DNA from: Ligula intestinalis | Taxonomy: Eukaryota > Platyhelminthes > Cestoda > Diphyllobothriidea > Diphyllobothriidae | Length of the DNA stretch: 64,000 nt | Reading direction: 5' to 3' | Assembly (NCBI GenBank): GCA_036362985.1 | Contig: JAYGXS010000005.1 | Location: forward strand, 5,408,931 to 5,472,930 | In this document: piece by piece, positions 34,201 to 46,200 of the stretch | How the letters are laid out: every line of letters starts with the position of its first letter | Numbering within the stretch: position 1 is the first letter of the stretch | Translations under genes and position numbers: made by a program | The notes under the pieces: model-generated | What the model saw: only the letters and a program-made list of their open reading frames with translations | What the model was told of the DNA's origin: nothing | Databases searched by the model: none

Positions 34201-37200
34201 CTTTTCACCTGGCTCTCATTCTGCTGTGAAAGCACGGCTTACAAGTGCTTATTTCTGTTGCCGCTGGTGCACGAATCTTGCTTTGCCCACCACCTGCACC
34301 CGAATCCACCTCCGATATTTTTGACTCTAAGTTCCGCAAATATTCCCGTGGTTAATTTTAAAAGTCAGTTTATGGCAAACATATGTTTTCAGCAACTCGT
34401 CATCAGGCCAAACATTCGCAGGGGAAATGAAAGCTGTACATAACAAATAAGTTTGCGCATGTAGGCCATGTCAGCTTGTTGGTTGAGAGACTGCCGCTAT
34501 TTGATAGGGGCAAAATGCCATCACCATGTGGTTTTTGTGTAGGCTATGGAAGTGTAAAAGCTTGTGTCAGCGTCTCATGACAACACAGCACTGGATTTTC
34601 TAGCCCTATAGCTACTGCTTTAGCGGTTGCGAGCATCCGTGGGCTTAGGCCTTTGTAAAGTCAGATGGTGTCCGGTAGACAACCTAAACGGCCTCATTGG
34701 TATCGACTCGATGGTTTGTATCGACAACGTGTGTGAAGATAGAGCTCGATATCGATTAAGCTTCACCTTTGCTTAACCAGGCCGGTACTTGTTCACGTAC
34801 TCTCATTTCCAGGCGCCTCGTTGTTCGGCCAATGTATCTTGTCGATCAGGCTAAAGTAGGACGATCGGCCTCCACACGCTTACGCGAACATCAGCAAGCG
34901 GTAAAGGGGCGATATCCCTTGTCCGAGGTCGCCATGCACACATTAGAAACCGGACACCAATTTGCATGGGGCGAAACTTGCATTGCTGGCTCTTGCCCAT
35001 ACAAGAAAGGCCGCCAGTTTTTAGAAGCCATCAACTCCGACGACTCGTGCATCAACAGACACGTTGAGTTGGATTCAATGTACACCAATCTTAAAAAAGC
35101 CTGGAAAAAGGACCATCCACTAAAAATGCTATTGACCACGGCTGACACAGCATTATCAATTTTTTGACACGTTTAAAAATGTGAACTGCTCTTCACACAA
35201 TTCCCTCGCGTCCGAAGAGGACCTAGTGTGCTAGTGTCGAAAATTTACAATAAAGTTTTTTCCTGTTTCCCGAAGAATTTCTTCGATCAAATTTAGTTGT
35301 TATGAAGTGTTCATTTTCCCTGGAAATGTTTGGCCTGATGACGAGTTGCTGAAAACATATGTTTGTCATAAACTGATTTTTGACTCTGTCGTGACACTGG
35401 ACACGGGTGAGCGGTAGATGTAGCCCAAGTCCACTAACATTTAAAACTAATCTGCGCGCAAGTCAATGTTCGTGCACCACCACCCAATGGAGCACATGGT
35501 AGATCTTGGCGGACCATGACAGCCAAGCTGTCTGACAAGTGACGTTGAACCGAAAAATGGCTGACGTTGACTGGAGAGTCACACGGACATGGGCCAGATG
35601 CGCTGATACCTCCGACTGCATGAGTCAGCCTTGAATCTGCCAGATATTCGATAAGAGGATGTCTGGCTCCATTTTATGGCTAATGAACCGAGTTTCGTGT
35701 TCACTAGTTGACATCAGCGCGTGCCAGTTACGCAGTAAATAATAAACTCGGGATTGCTTGAAAGGTCGTTTGTACAAAGCCCTGTGCGCTTGACTGCGTT
35801 GACTTGGATCCTGACAATGCAGCTTTAGGATTGTCTCCTAACAACTATGAGTTACCCGGTATCCTCCCCTTACCAACGGCAATGTGGACTCGGTTCCAGC
35901 TTTCCCCGTTGCGCTCGCACCTTCCAATCATGCATCGGTTCGGTCCGTTATTTGCGAATTCAGCCAATAGAGATTGATAAACCCATGCAAGGAGCCCCAA
36001 CGTACACCGTCCCTTTTGTCTGATTTGCTCATATTGCCCCAATAACTTTTTGGCCCCGAATAGCTAAAAACTGGAGCCGGCCGTCTTCCGGGTCGTAAAA
36101 CTATTAAGCACACAGTCAAAGTTCTAAGTGACTGCTGTCTCAGTTTATATGCTTCTTTCTCTGTCAAACTCTGATTTCAATCCACATATTTACAGTGATG
36201 ACTAATAATCTAAATTTGTGATGCACGGTGACTGCGAATTCACTTCCGATTAAGTTAGAATTTCGATTTGGGATGGTGGAGACATCGCATACAGCTGAAA
36301 ATAGAAGTTTATTTGCCCAGTTGTCGACATCAGCAATAAATTATACTTAGTTTTAAATGTGAAGGCGGGGGTAAGAAGCGTCGACCACTTTCAGCAGGTT
36401 TTTTCATCTGAGCATTTAAATCAGTTTTCAGAGGGTCCCTCCACAGAGGTATGCAACAATCAGCAAAAAGAAGCCGGAATGGCCATTTCTGGCTTATTAG
36501 CCGTCGTCAGCCAGTCATGCCCAGACCCAAATGGCGTTCCACTCGAGCCTCGAACTCGCGACCTCTTTGATCAGCACTCAAACGCCCTAACCATTGAGCC
36601 ACGAGCTTGTTGTCTTATCGGGTTAGGTCGAGGTATATTGACGCTTATTGATTAACGTTCACCTGACCGCTAACGGAACTCATCTGTCCCGCTCTGCCTG
36701 GGGTCTGTACAAAGACCCTGACAGCAGTAGCAGCTGGTAGGGTAGGCAGAGGAGTTACGTTAGCGGTCGGGTAAACGTTCATCAATAAGCGTCAATATAC
36801 CTCGACCTAACCCAATGAGGCAACGAGCTCGTGGCTCAATGGTTAGGGCGTTTGAGTGCTGATCAAAGAGGTCTCGAGTTCGAGGCTCGAGTGGGACGCC
36901 GTTTGGGTCTGGGCATGACTGGCTGACGACGGCTAATAAGCCAGAAATGGCCATTCCGGTTTCTTTTTGCTGATTGTCGCATACCTCTGTGGAGGGACCC
37001 CCAGAAAACTGCTTTAAATGCTCGGATGAATGCGTGAAACCAAAGACCGCCTTGTAAAATAAATTATAAGCTTGATCGTACGGCAGTAGGCTACAGTAGA
37101 TTGTCTCATGAACTGTCAACGAAAATTGTAATGTTTTTTCACCTCAAAAAATATTACCTAAGTATATTTTAAATATAAAATACTTTGCAGACTAGCCCAA

Positions 37201-40200
37201 AAATATTTCATTCAGGTCACGATGCTAGCGTTTTACCGAACCTCCCTCCAGCCGCCTTCGAAGACAAGAACCTGTGAAAACAACTAACTGAGTAGTATGC
37301 CATTTTTTCAAAATTATTTTCGTTCCTCATATAAATAAAAGAATATTTTATGGAATAAATGCATAAAAATACCCTTCGTATACGCATTTTTAACTGATTA
37401 TGTCTTCAATTTTTTTCCTTGAGGAAGGTGTTGTATGTCACGGTCTTCAAAAGATTCTAATTACGAGATTTTTTAGTAGTTTGAAATGTCCACTCATAAA
37501 GCGCCATATCTGTCCGTATATCAATGCTGCTTACGAAGTATCCAATATGGTCCACACCCGATGGAAAGTTTTATTAGCACTATCGAAGAAGACGTAGTTT
37601 TTCACCAACTGAGTACGATAAAATATAGTTTTGTGCATTTTATAAAAAAATATTTTCTTTTATGAATACTTCATAAGCCAATGAGAAAAATCATACTACC
37701 TAAGTTGTTTTTAAAGTTTTTTTTGTAGTTGACCAGAAAGAGGCTTATTCAAAAAGCAACATTCTGACTGGAGGGAAATATCCTGGGCTTAGACTGCATG
37801 ATAATTAAGATTACAACTATACTGCAGTAGTTTTTTTTAATTAAAAGTTCATTCTATAATTTTGATTTCCATTCCATGAGATAGAGAAGCTACTATATAC
37901 CAGCAGAGCAGTGTAGGTGAAGTCGGTTTCACTTCTGAACTTGTTAAATTTTTTCAGAAATTACTGCGCAACGCCTGAGTAAACCCTTTGAAGCAAAGTT
38001 GCCGACACTCGGTCCGAAATTTGATATGTGGACTGAAATTAATCAGTTTCTTTGAAACAGCTGCGTAATCTCCACAGAGCAGCATTAGACACTCGTTGTC
38101 CATATAAGTGCAGGCGCCTGGAGGACACTGGGTGACGCAGTGATGTGTCAAACCACTCGAAAATATGGGATACAGCGGCAGAATGCCAGCTAAACATAAG
38201 TGTCTGAGCTTTAAGCTAGTGCTTGCACTATTGGCAAAGTCCAAAAAGGCTGTATTGTGAGAGAAACCGGAGCTCATTAGTGAGGCTACGCCGAAAGCTT
38301 GCTGTTTCGCCTCAGCTTATTTTGGGAAGGCTTATCGAGGAGATGTTAAGGCTATTAGAGTTAACCCTAACGGCTGCGATCTTCCAGGCCCGGTTTTTTA
38401 GGAGAAGAGAAAACTCACGGGAAGGCCAGAGTGGTAAGAAGAGTATATTCTGTAGGAAATAAATGGGAGAATAAGCAGTAGTAAATTGACCATCAGACGA
38501 CCGCGAAACCGCAAGCCAGCAAATGGTCTGTAATGATGTCTGCTCGGCATTCGTCACATGAGTTCCTGTGTGAGTCGGCCTTTGATTGGTTGTTCCACAG
38601 GCCGAAAACCGCAAGCGGTCCCAAAATGCACTTCGACTTGAGCGAGTCACGACAAGCGTTCACAAGTGCACTTTGTGTGGACCTAGTCACTACAGGCTTG
38701 GCCGTTCTAACAGACGTTGTGGCCGATTTCGGTCAGTTAGGTGGCTTACAGTGCACACCGCAGAACTAATCACAACACAAATTTCGGGTCCATAGGAGGA
38801 AGAGGAAAATAAGTTAGGGAAGTGTTTCAAAGATCAAAGGTCAAAAGTGATGTGAAATTACCCAGCTTGAGGGTTAATTGTATGCTTTACGGCGTCCATC
38901 GTCGTCTGATAGCCTAAAATTCCGTTTATATAAATCTGCTTAACTATTTTCTTACAAACTGCGCACTATCAGGGAGCAAAACTGACTTAACTTTTAACTA
39001 ACTAGTGTTGTGGTTACTCCTGATTTTGCGCTTACTCTTTACATTTACTGACATTTTTAGTGAAAATGTACACCTTCGTCATTCAATTTTCATGCATGTC
39101 AATGCGGTTCGCGCAGGTTTTCCCTACCTAACCCTCTCCCACCTTTTCTTTCAATTGTTAGAAGATCCCATGCTGTCTTCAGCCGCAAAACGCAGTACCT
39201 ACGGTAGCGAAGCAAACCTCGAGACTCCACTGCCACCACATGTATGAAAATTTTCTTTTTTATCATTTTTGAAAACGAACTAATCAATTTTATTGGTTGA
39301 GGAATGCCGCCAAAAATAAGGGTTAAATGAGTTATTTACATCTACCAAAACCCTTATTACTAATTAAGTATGCCTGGTGGTCCTCTGGTGGATTCTATGT
39401 TGATTGCTTTGGGCTATTAGCTTACTCTATCAGAATTGGTTGATTGCATGCATTGTATTAGGCTGGCTGGGTCAGTCGATCCAACTGTGAGTAAACTCAT
39501 GGCTTTCTGTGGAGCCCCAATATTTCGGTTGACTAGAGTGTTGGCTGTACTACAGCCTTCTTTTTGTTGGGGTGGGTTCGAATCCCACCGAAGCCGCTGA
39601 GTTTTTTCACAATTGGGTCAAATGAATCATTGAAATCTGTCAAAACTCCTCCTAAGAATAAGAAACACTGGGTGGCGGGGGCAAGGCAATGTCTGGCAAT
39701 TCAGCCGATGCTTTCTGACGAGGCTGCTATTTTCATCCAGACGATCGAGTGAAAAGAGGATGGTGCGTTTTTCGCTACGTAATTACTTACCCTAGTTATA
39801 GCACGGGTATTAACTAAAAGCCAGGCACGCGTGCTTCGCAGAGATTTTGTCGCTACCTGACACACCTGCGAGGTGTCCGACTCACCAGTGGGCTACTCAG
39901 CGTTTCCCATCTGTTTTTCCAGTTTTAGACAGTCCCGTTTAATTTCTAAGGCAATTAATGCGCTAACTTGGAATAAATCCTTCGGAAAAGACTATTAGGG
40001 CGGTCTAACAACAACTTTCGCAAGCAGTAGTTTGCAAACCTAGATGCGTCCACAAGAGGCTATCGATTGGCCTATGCGCGAGCTAACACTTCGAAATAGA
40101 CAATTAATCGATAATTTGAATTTATAGTTACATTCACCTATTGAGCCAACAGCCAATAGGACTGGCCACTACCTCAGGAGAGAAGCTTATTGGCTCAAGG

Positions 40201-43200
40201 GACATCGACATATGTTTGTTTCCCTAAATTTGTTGTACATAGAACACTCAAAGACTTCCGCTTCTGCACGTGTTCTCTCTTTGGGGGCTCACATGAGGCG
40301 TAGTTAGACGGCGAATATTTTGGCCTGGGCGTCCGTTATAAAAATTTGGTGACGCACTGCGCGGTAATATCTCGGCCTGGGCCTCCGTTATAACAGAGAC
40401 CTTTTAGGTTTAGCTTGAAGCTTACTGCGAACATTTGAGCTGAAATTCACCAGCCACTGTGATACAGCTATGTACCATTCACAAACTGCCAGCAGGCAGT
40501 ATTATAGGCTACTTAATTACATATTTACCGTATCAGCTGCGCAGGTACTAGCTAAAAGCTCAGAAACGCGTGTTTAGTCAATTTTTGCCGTTTACATGAC
40601 GCAGCTGCAAGGGTTTCGGCTCATCGATGGACCCTGCAGCGTTCTCCGGTATTTTCTACTATATGAATTCCGCTTTTAGGCGTTTTAGTCGTGTGCCAAT
40701 TGTACCGCTATATCGTCGTAGAGGATACATTTCTTATTTATTTTTCGTATCAAGTTTCCGACTGAGCCTGAAAAGGTCTGTTCCGAAAGATTTACTCGAA
40801 GTTTGTGCATTATTTTCCTCTGAAATCAAACAAGACAGGTGTGTTATTTATCAGTAAACGAGCCTACTTGGTCTGTTATGACAATAGGGTCCCTAAGCTG
40901 TACTAGAACGATATCAGAACAAGATCAACATACCGTTTCCATACAGTCCATAGCGAGTGCACTAATTGGTGCATGTATAGATCCTTAGCTGGTCTGTGAG
41001 ATAAAACTAACAGTGCTTTGAATGACTGAAGCAGTTCCTGGAGGTAGATCAGAGGATTCCTATACAGTTGGGCTTGGGGTGACAAGCAGCCCCAGCTACG
41101 AGCATTTTAGGTAACGAGCAAGGCACTACCGGAAAAATTTGTTTCGCTTGACGAGCTTCCGCTCAGTTAATGAGTTGTCAGTGCGTGTGTGTGTGTGTGT
41201 GCCTGTGTCCGCCGTTCAGTCCTGCTCCCAGGGTGTGGGTCTTCGGTCATTCGCAGCCAATCAGTGAACAAGTACAGTTTGATTGGCTACGTTTTGCATG
41301 CCGAGCTCAATGCTTTAACGGATTAAACTCGCTAGCGGAGGTTACAGTTTATTGCATTTTGGAAAATTGCGTTTTTAGTAGCCTCGGGTGTTTAGTGATG
41401 TCTGATCAAAGGATAGCGAAAGCATACCAGAGGCCCGCTCTGCTAGAAACAGACAAGAGGAACCAAGAGTGCAAGGGCTCTGAGTTTAATTGTGCTATAT
41501 AATAAGTAGTCACCTGTTCGCGATCCGCGCCAGATGAGCTGTGATCGCTTGGCTAATAAACTGATTGGTATGAAACAGTATTGACCCACTGCATCTTCCA
41601 CTTCTTCCTAAACCAACTTATTGCCTCGGCAGCTTCTAGGCAGAGCCCTCCGGGATTCAACTGCTCAATCACGTCCCGTGACAATATTTTTTCGCTGTTT
41701 TGTGACATTTAGCGTAATCTCGAGTATCTACTTTAGCCCAGTATATCCGTACCCATCGTTGTTTGATAGGAAAACCAAATCAGCTGGGAGGCAATATTTT
41801 CCCGCCGCAAATGCAGTTAACACAGAACCAGTCCCACACTGGGCTAAACCGAATACCATTCGTCTGCGCTACTTTTGGTTGCACTGTGAGACCAAGTAAG
41901 CAAAATGTCATAAGGTACTGTCAAGCGGTGATATCCAGTGGAAATTGGTTGGACTGTCGAGGGAAAACCAAGGGCAGTTCATAATGACTGCCGATGTTCG
42001 GTAATTTTGACTTTTCGTCCGCCAGCAATAATCTCCCCCCAGGCATGGGCTCTGTTTTAGAATGCCGCATTTGTCGTCATTTATAGTAGGTGGCTGTTGG
42101 GCTTTAACAGATGATAATCCAAACGTCCCTTGAAGACGTTCACATTGGGTTAATGCACAATAGACTCTGGCAGGGAGTTCCACTGTCGAATGACCCTTTG
42201 AGAGAAGAAGGAAGAAAGTTGGTTTGTTCGGCTTAGTTCCTTTTTCAACTGGCAGTCATGTCTTCTGTGGTTCCTTCTTGGGGCCCTTTGAAAGAGATCC
42301 TTCCACGTGACATCCAGACCAGTTCCCCTAAGTGACTGAAAAGTTGCTATAAGGTCCCCTCTGTCTTGTCTATAATGGAGGGCGAAGCGATTTAAAGCAG
42401 TCAACCGCTGGTCATATATGGACTGCTAAAGTTCAGAAATACATGATAGATGCTTATAGTCTTTCTGACCTACCCTACGATGAAAGTTAAGTATTAATTT
42501 TGTGTTGCTAATGTATTTATAAGGACTCGAATACACCCGCTGAGACAACTAACATGGCAAGTGAAGCTAGAAGGTGCATTAGATGTGCTAACTTATGAAC
42601 TGTGTTTTCACTTAGACAGTACTGCTTAAGTATAATTGCAAAATGAATTATCATGCAGCAACATTGCAAGACATTTCAATTACATCAGGATGCCGGATTT
42701 GGGGGAGCTTGTCGCGATGGCTTAAGCTTATAGGGAAAACCCTTGCCGCTGCGATTTTCAGGTCCGGTTCTGTGTAGGAAGAACAAAAGTGGGACGCCAG
42801 TTGGGAGGAATAGTATATTCTGTACAGAGGTAATGGAATATAGGTTGAAGGAAGTCGGCAGCCGGACGGGCGTCATCCGCAGCCGCGACGGTCGGCGTCC
42901 GAAGTGTGAGAGCGCGGTAGNNNNNNNNNNTTGACCAGGTTTGGCTGGAGTAGCTAAGCACTGGTGCGTGCGCATCTACTAACAGCCGTGGAAGGTGCAT
43001 GTTACCTGCGAGAAAATTCGAGGTCCAGATAAAATATTCCTTACATCATCCCCAGAAGAGAAAGAAGAAAAGGAGACGACTTCTGAGACCCAAGTGTATT
43101 CTGGCTGACGTTTCGAAAGCACGTTCGCTTCTATCGTCAGAGCAAGGTGTCTGTATTCCTGTTCATGTCAGACAAATGTGAACGACCATTCAATTAATGC

Positions 43201-46200
43201 CCGTGTGTCAATCGATTGCACCGATTGATTTTTGTGGCTGTTTCAATTACTCGCGTCTTCTTGGGCTATTTCAAGTCGTTTTTGTGACTCGTGAGCGTTT
43301 CCACCCTCTGTGCTAGTGGCTGCCAGCTGTCGGCTCCGCTTATCTCTCTGCGCTCAAATGGATTTGATTTTCTCGGAGGAGGCTTGTATGCCATCTTGGC
43401 TAACTTCATGACCTAAATAAGTGACTATATCTCGTAGGAACGAACATTTAAGGGGGTTAAGGCGTAACCCGGCTTCACAAAGGGTGGCGAGGACTGCCTG
43501 AAGGTAATCGTTGTGTTGAGTGGCGGACTTGTCAAAAACAATCACATCATCGAGGTAAATGAGGCAACAGTTAGGATGGAGGTGAGCGAGAACGGACTGC
43601 ATAAGACGTTGAAATGTGGCGGCTGCGTTGCAGAGGCCAAAGGGCACCTTCTCAAACTCGAAGAGTCCTTGTGGAATGATAGAAGGGGTTTTGGTTCTAT
43701 CCTTGGGCTCTACCTCAACTTGCCAGTAGCCCGACTTCAATTCTAAGGTGGGGAACCAATGCGCCCCGGACAATGCGTCGAGGGTGACGTCGATTAGGGG
43801 TAGCGGGAAAGAGTCACGCACTGTGAGGGCATTAAGACGACGGAATATACGCTTCTTTCCAGCGGCCTGTTAAGACTGAACTCGGTAGAACCACTAGTGC
43901 TTAAGTATATGAATTTCCTTCGCTGAATTTCGATGCCCGTATAAATCTAAATAAATTTCATCTAAAAAAATGCACAAAATGATGCTTTCTTATACTGCAG
44001 GGTTTTAGGGTTGGACTTCTGATCACCAATTTGCGGGTTTGAGCCACGAGTGGTGCACCACTTGGGGTTGATTATGCCTGGCTGAAGAGAGCTTATAAGC
44101 CAGAAACGGCCATTACAGTCTCCCTGGTTTTTGCTGGCAATGTTCACCTGTCTAGACTACTAGCCGCTGTGTGGCTGCTGGCGGGGTTTGGGAGTGAGCC
44201 ACAAGGCAGAACAGGACGAGCGATTGGTGAGAATGAGTTCCAGCTTGCAGTTTTAGTAGGTAGTCGGAAAGAAACTCGCTCGAAATCCGGCATCCTGACG
44301 TGACTTCAATATGTTGGGATAATGCTGCACGAGAACTATAATTGAGACCCTACTAGAGTCATTTTTTCGAATCAAATACACCTTCCAGGGTTGCGGTTTA
44401 AATCTCACAAATTAGCACGTCTACTGCTGGTTCGTTTTACAAATCAGAAAATTAATAAATATTGATTACACCGTAAAACGGGTGGCCTTGGTAGTCATTT
44501 TTTGAGAGGATCAGCGCCGGGCGTGGATTCGGCATTCACTTGTTCGGTCGCATCTCAACACAAGATATGTTGCCCCTGTAAGTTCCATGGTCTGCTTCAT
44601 GAAGGGCGGATAATTCGCCTAGTTTTGACTTGTTCTCCCCTCAAAGGAAAATTGGAAGACTTTGTGGGAAGTTTATTTGTAATAAAAAATAACATGAGAT
44701 GGCTCCACGGAGCATTTTCACCACCCTTCCCTAACTTCAGTGCATTTTCCTCCCAGAACCCGCAGTTAATCAAACTTCTGCATGGAGTGGAACGAGCGCT
44801 TAATTTGAATTCCTATCATGACAAGCTGGTGCAATACAAATCCTGTCTTTTATCTACAAGTGAGTTCGTTCTCTTCTTATGTCTTGGAAAATGCACGTTT
44901 AGAAAGCTCCAATAGAAGGCTGGTGGCGTCTGCTACCTCATGCTTTTCCCAGGAGAAGTCTCCATTCCGGCTGAGAAAACAGTTGAGCTTGACAGTTCTC
45001 GAGGTTAACCACGCACCGTTTCCTGGTTACTAATGAGCCAGAAGGATAACCGGTAGGATTATTGGAATCCAGATGTCAAATGTATATTGAGAAACATCCG
45101 AATTGTTGGATAGGATCGCCTGTGGGCCCCCTGTTATGAAACATTATCTGTTATCTTTCATAACTATTCATCTGCTATCAGCAGGTCTTCCTTCTATTAC
45201 TCTATATTTGTTTATATCTACTCCAGCACAACGTAAGCAATTATAAAATCTTAGTCCACTAAATGTTCAGAAAAACGAGAACTTGGAATTTTTTTGATTT
45301 GGACAGCTTTATGACTTTCCCCAAAAACCGTCTGGCCTACAAAAGAGTTAACTAAAGATATTTATGATGATAATATTTAATATTTTTGCATAATTATTAA
45401 TCAATGTTGGACAGTCTGTCCGCTAGATGAAGACTCGAGCGGGTGGATTCTGCGCCGAGCTTATCCGTTTGATAGATACCCTGGGAACGTTGTGCTCCAC
45501 CAAGCTTTCTCTCTCTTTCTATCTCGCCCTCTTGTTGTCAAACATCGTTTCCAAATTCTTCAATCCTAGGGGCCTAATCTGGAATAATTTGAGCTGTTTG
45601 TGTGCCAATGCCGACTAAGTATTTCTTTCCAGATACGTGTATTTTGACCACATGTTAGTTCCGTTCAATAAAGAACCAGGATGCTCGGTCCACATCAGGA
45701 AGTGCAAGCCCCTCTTTCAGTTTTGGCGTCCTAGCTCCAAGGATTTTGCAGTCGCAAACTCTCTCTTCACCTCTCTCTCGATCTATTAAAGTCTCTCTTT
45801 CTCCTGAAGTGATCAAGCCCGTGGATGCCGACCACCTTGACACTGATTTGTCCAGTCAGATGGCTAGCGGCCTCGCCAAGTCGAAATACAGTGCCATTAC
45901 TGACGACAATACCACAAAGGGCGGCCTCTCGAGTGGTCACAAGGCCTCACACACTAACTCTACGGGCGGTATTGTCATTGAGAAGCATCATCAACCAGCC
46001 CCCACCGAGCCATCCGCCAATCAGGGAAACGCACCGTCTGCTGGACCAAACGCCGGCGACGATGCCCAGGCCGCAGCGGCAATGACGGCGGCGACTGGAC
46101 CGCCACCGAAGACCGACCTGGATGCGGCCAAATACATTACACCGGATCTTGCTCTGCTCTGGAAGTTTGCCTGCAATTTGACAAAGGTGATTCTATCTTA

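Larger units (their letters stand above)
34290..35400 (+). mobile_element. Penelope-like element fragment flanked by inverted ends
   Basis: The + strand frame 34769-35167 reads GRSASTRLREHQQAVKGRYP (Arg of the GIY-YIG helix), EVAMHTLETGHQFAWGET, FLEAINSDDSCINRH (Glu region) and YTNLKKAWKK, a Penelope GIY-YIG subtype different from those at 7.9-9.7 kb. The first GIY motif is lost. A roughly 75-bp terminal block with a hammerhead-like motif occurs inverted at both sides (34338-34440 on -, 35290-35390 on +). Confidence 0.8.

Noticed and set aside
41170..41210. (GT)n run giving a Cys/Val-rich frame
   Set aside because: Simple dinucleotide repeat.
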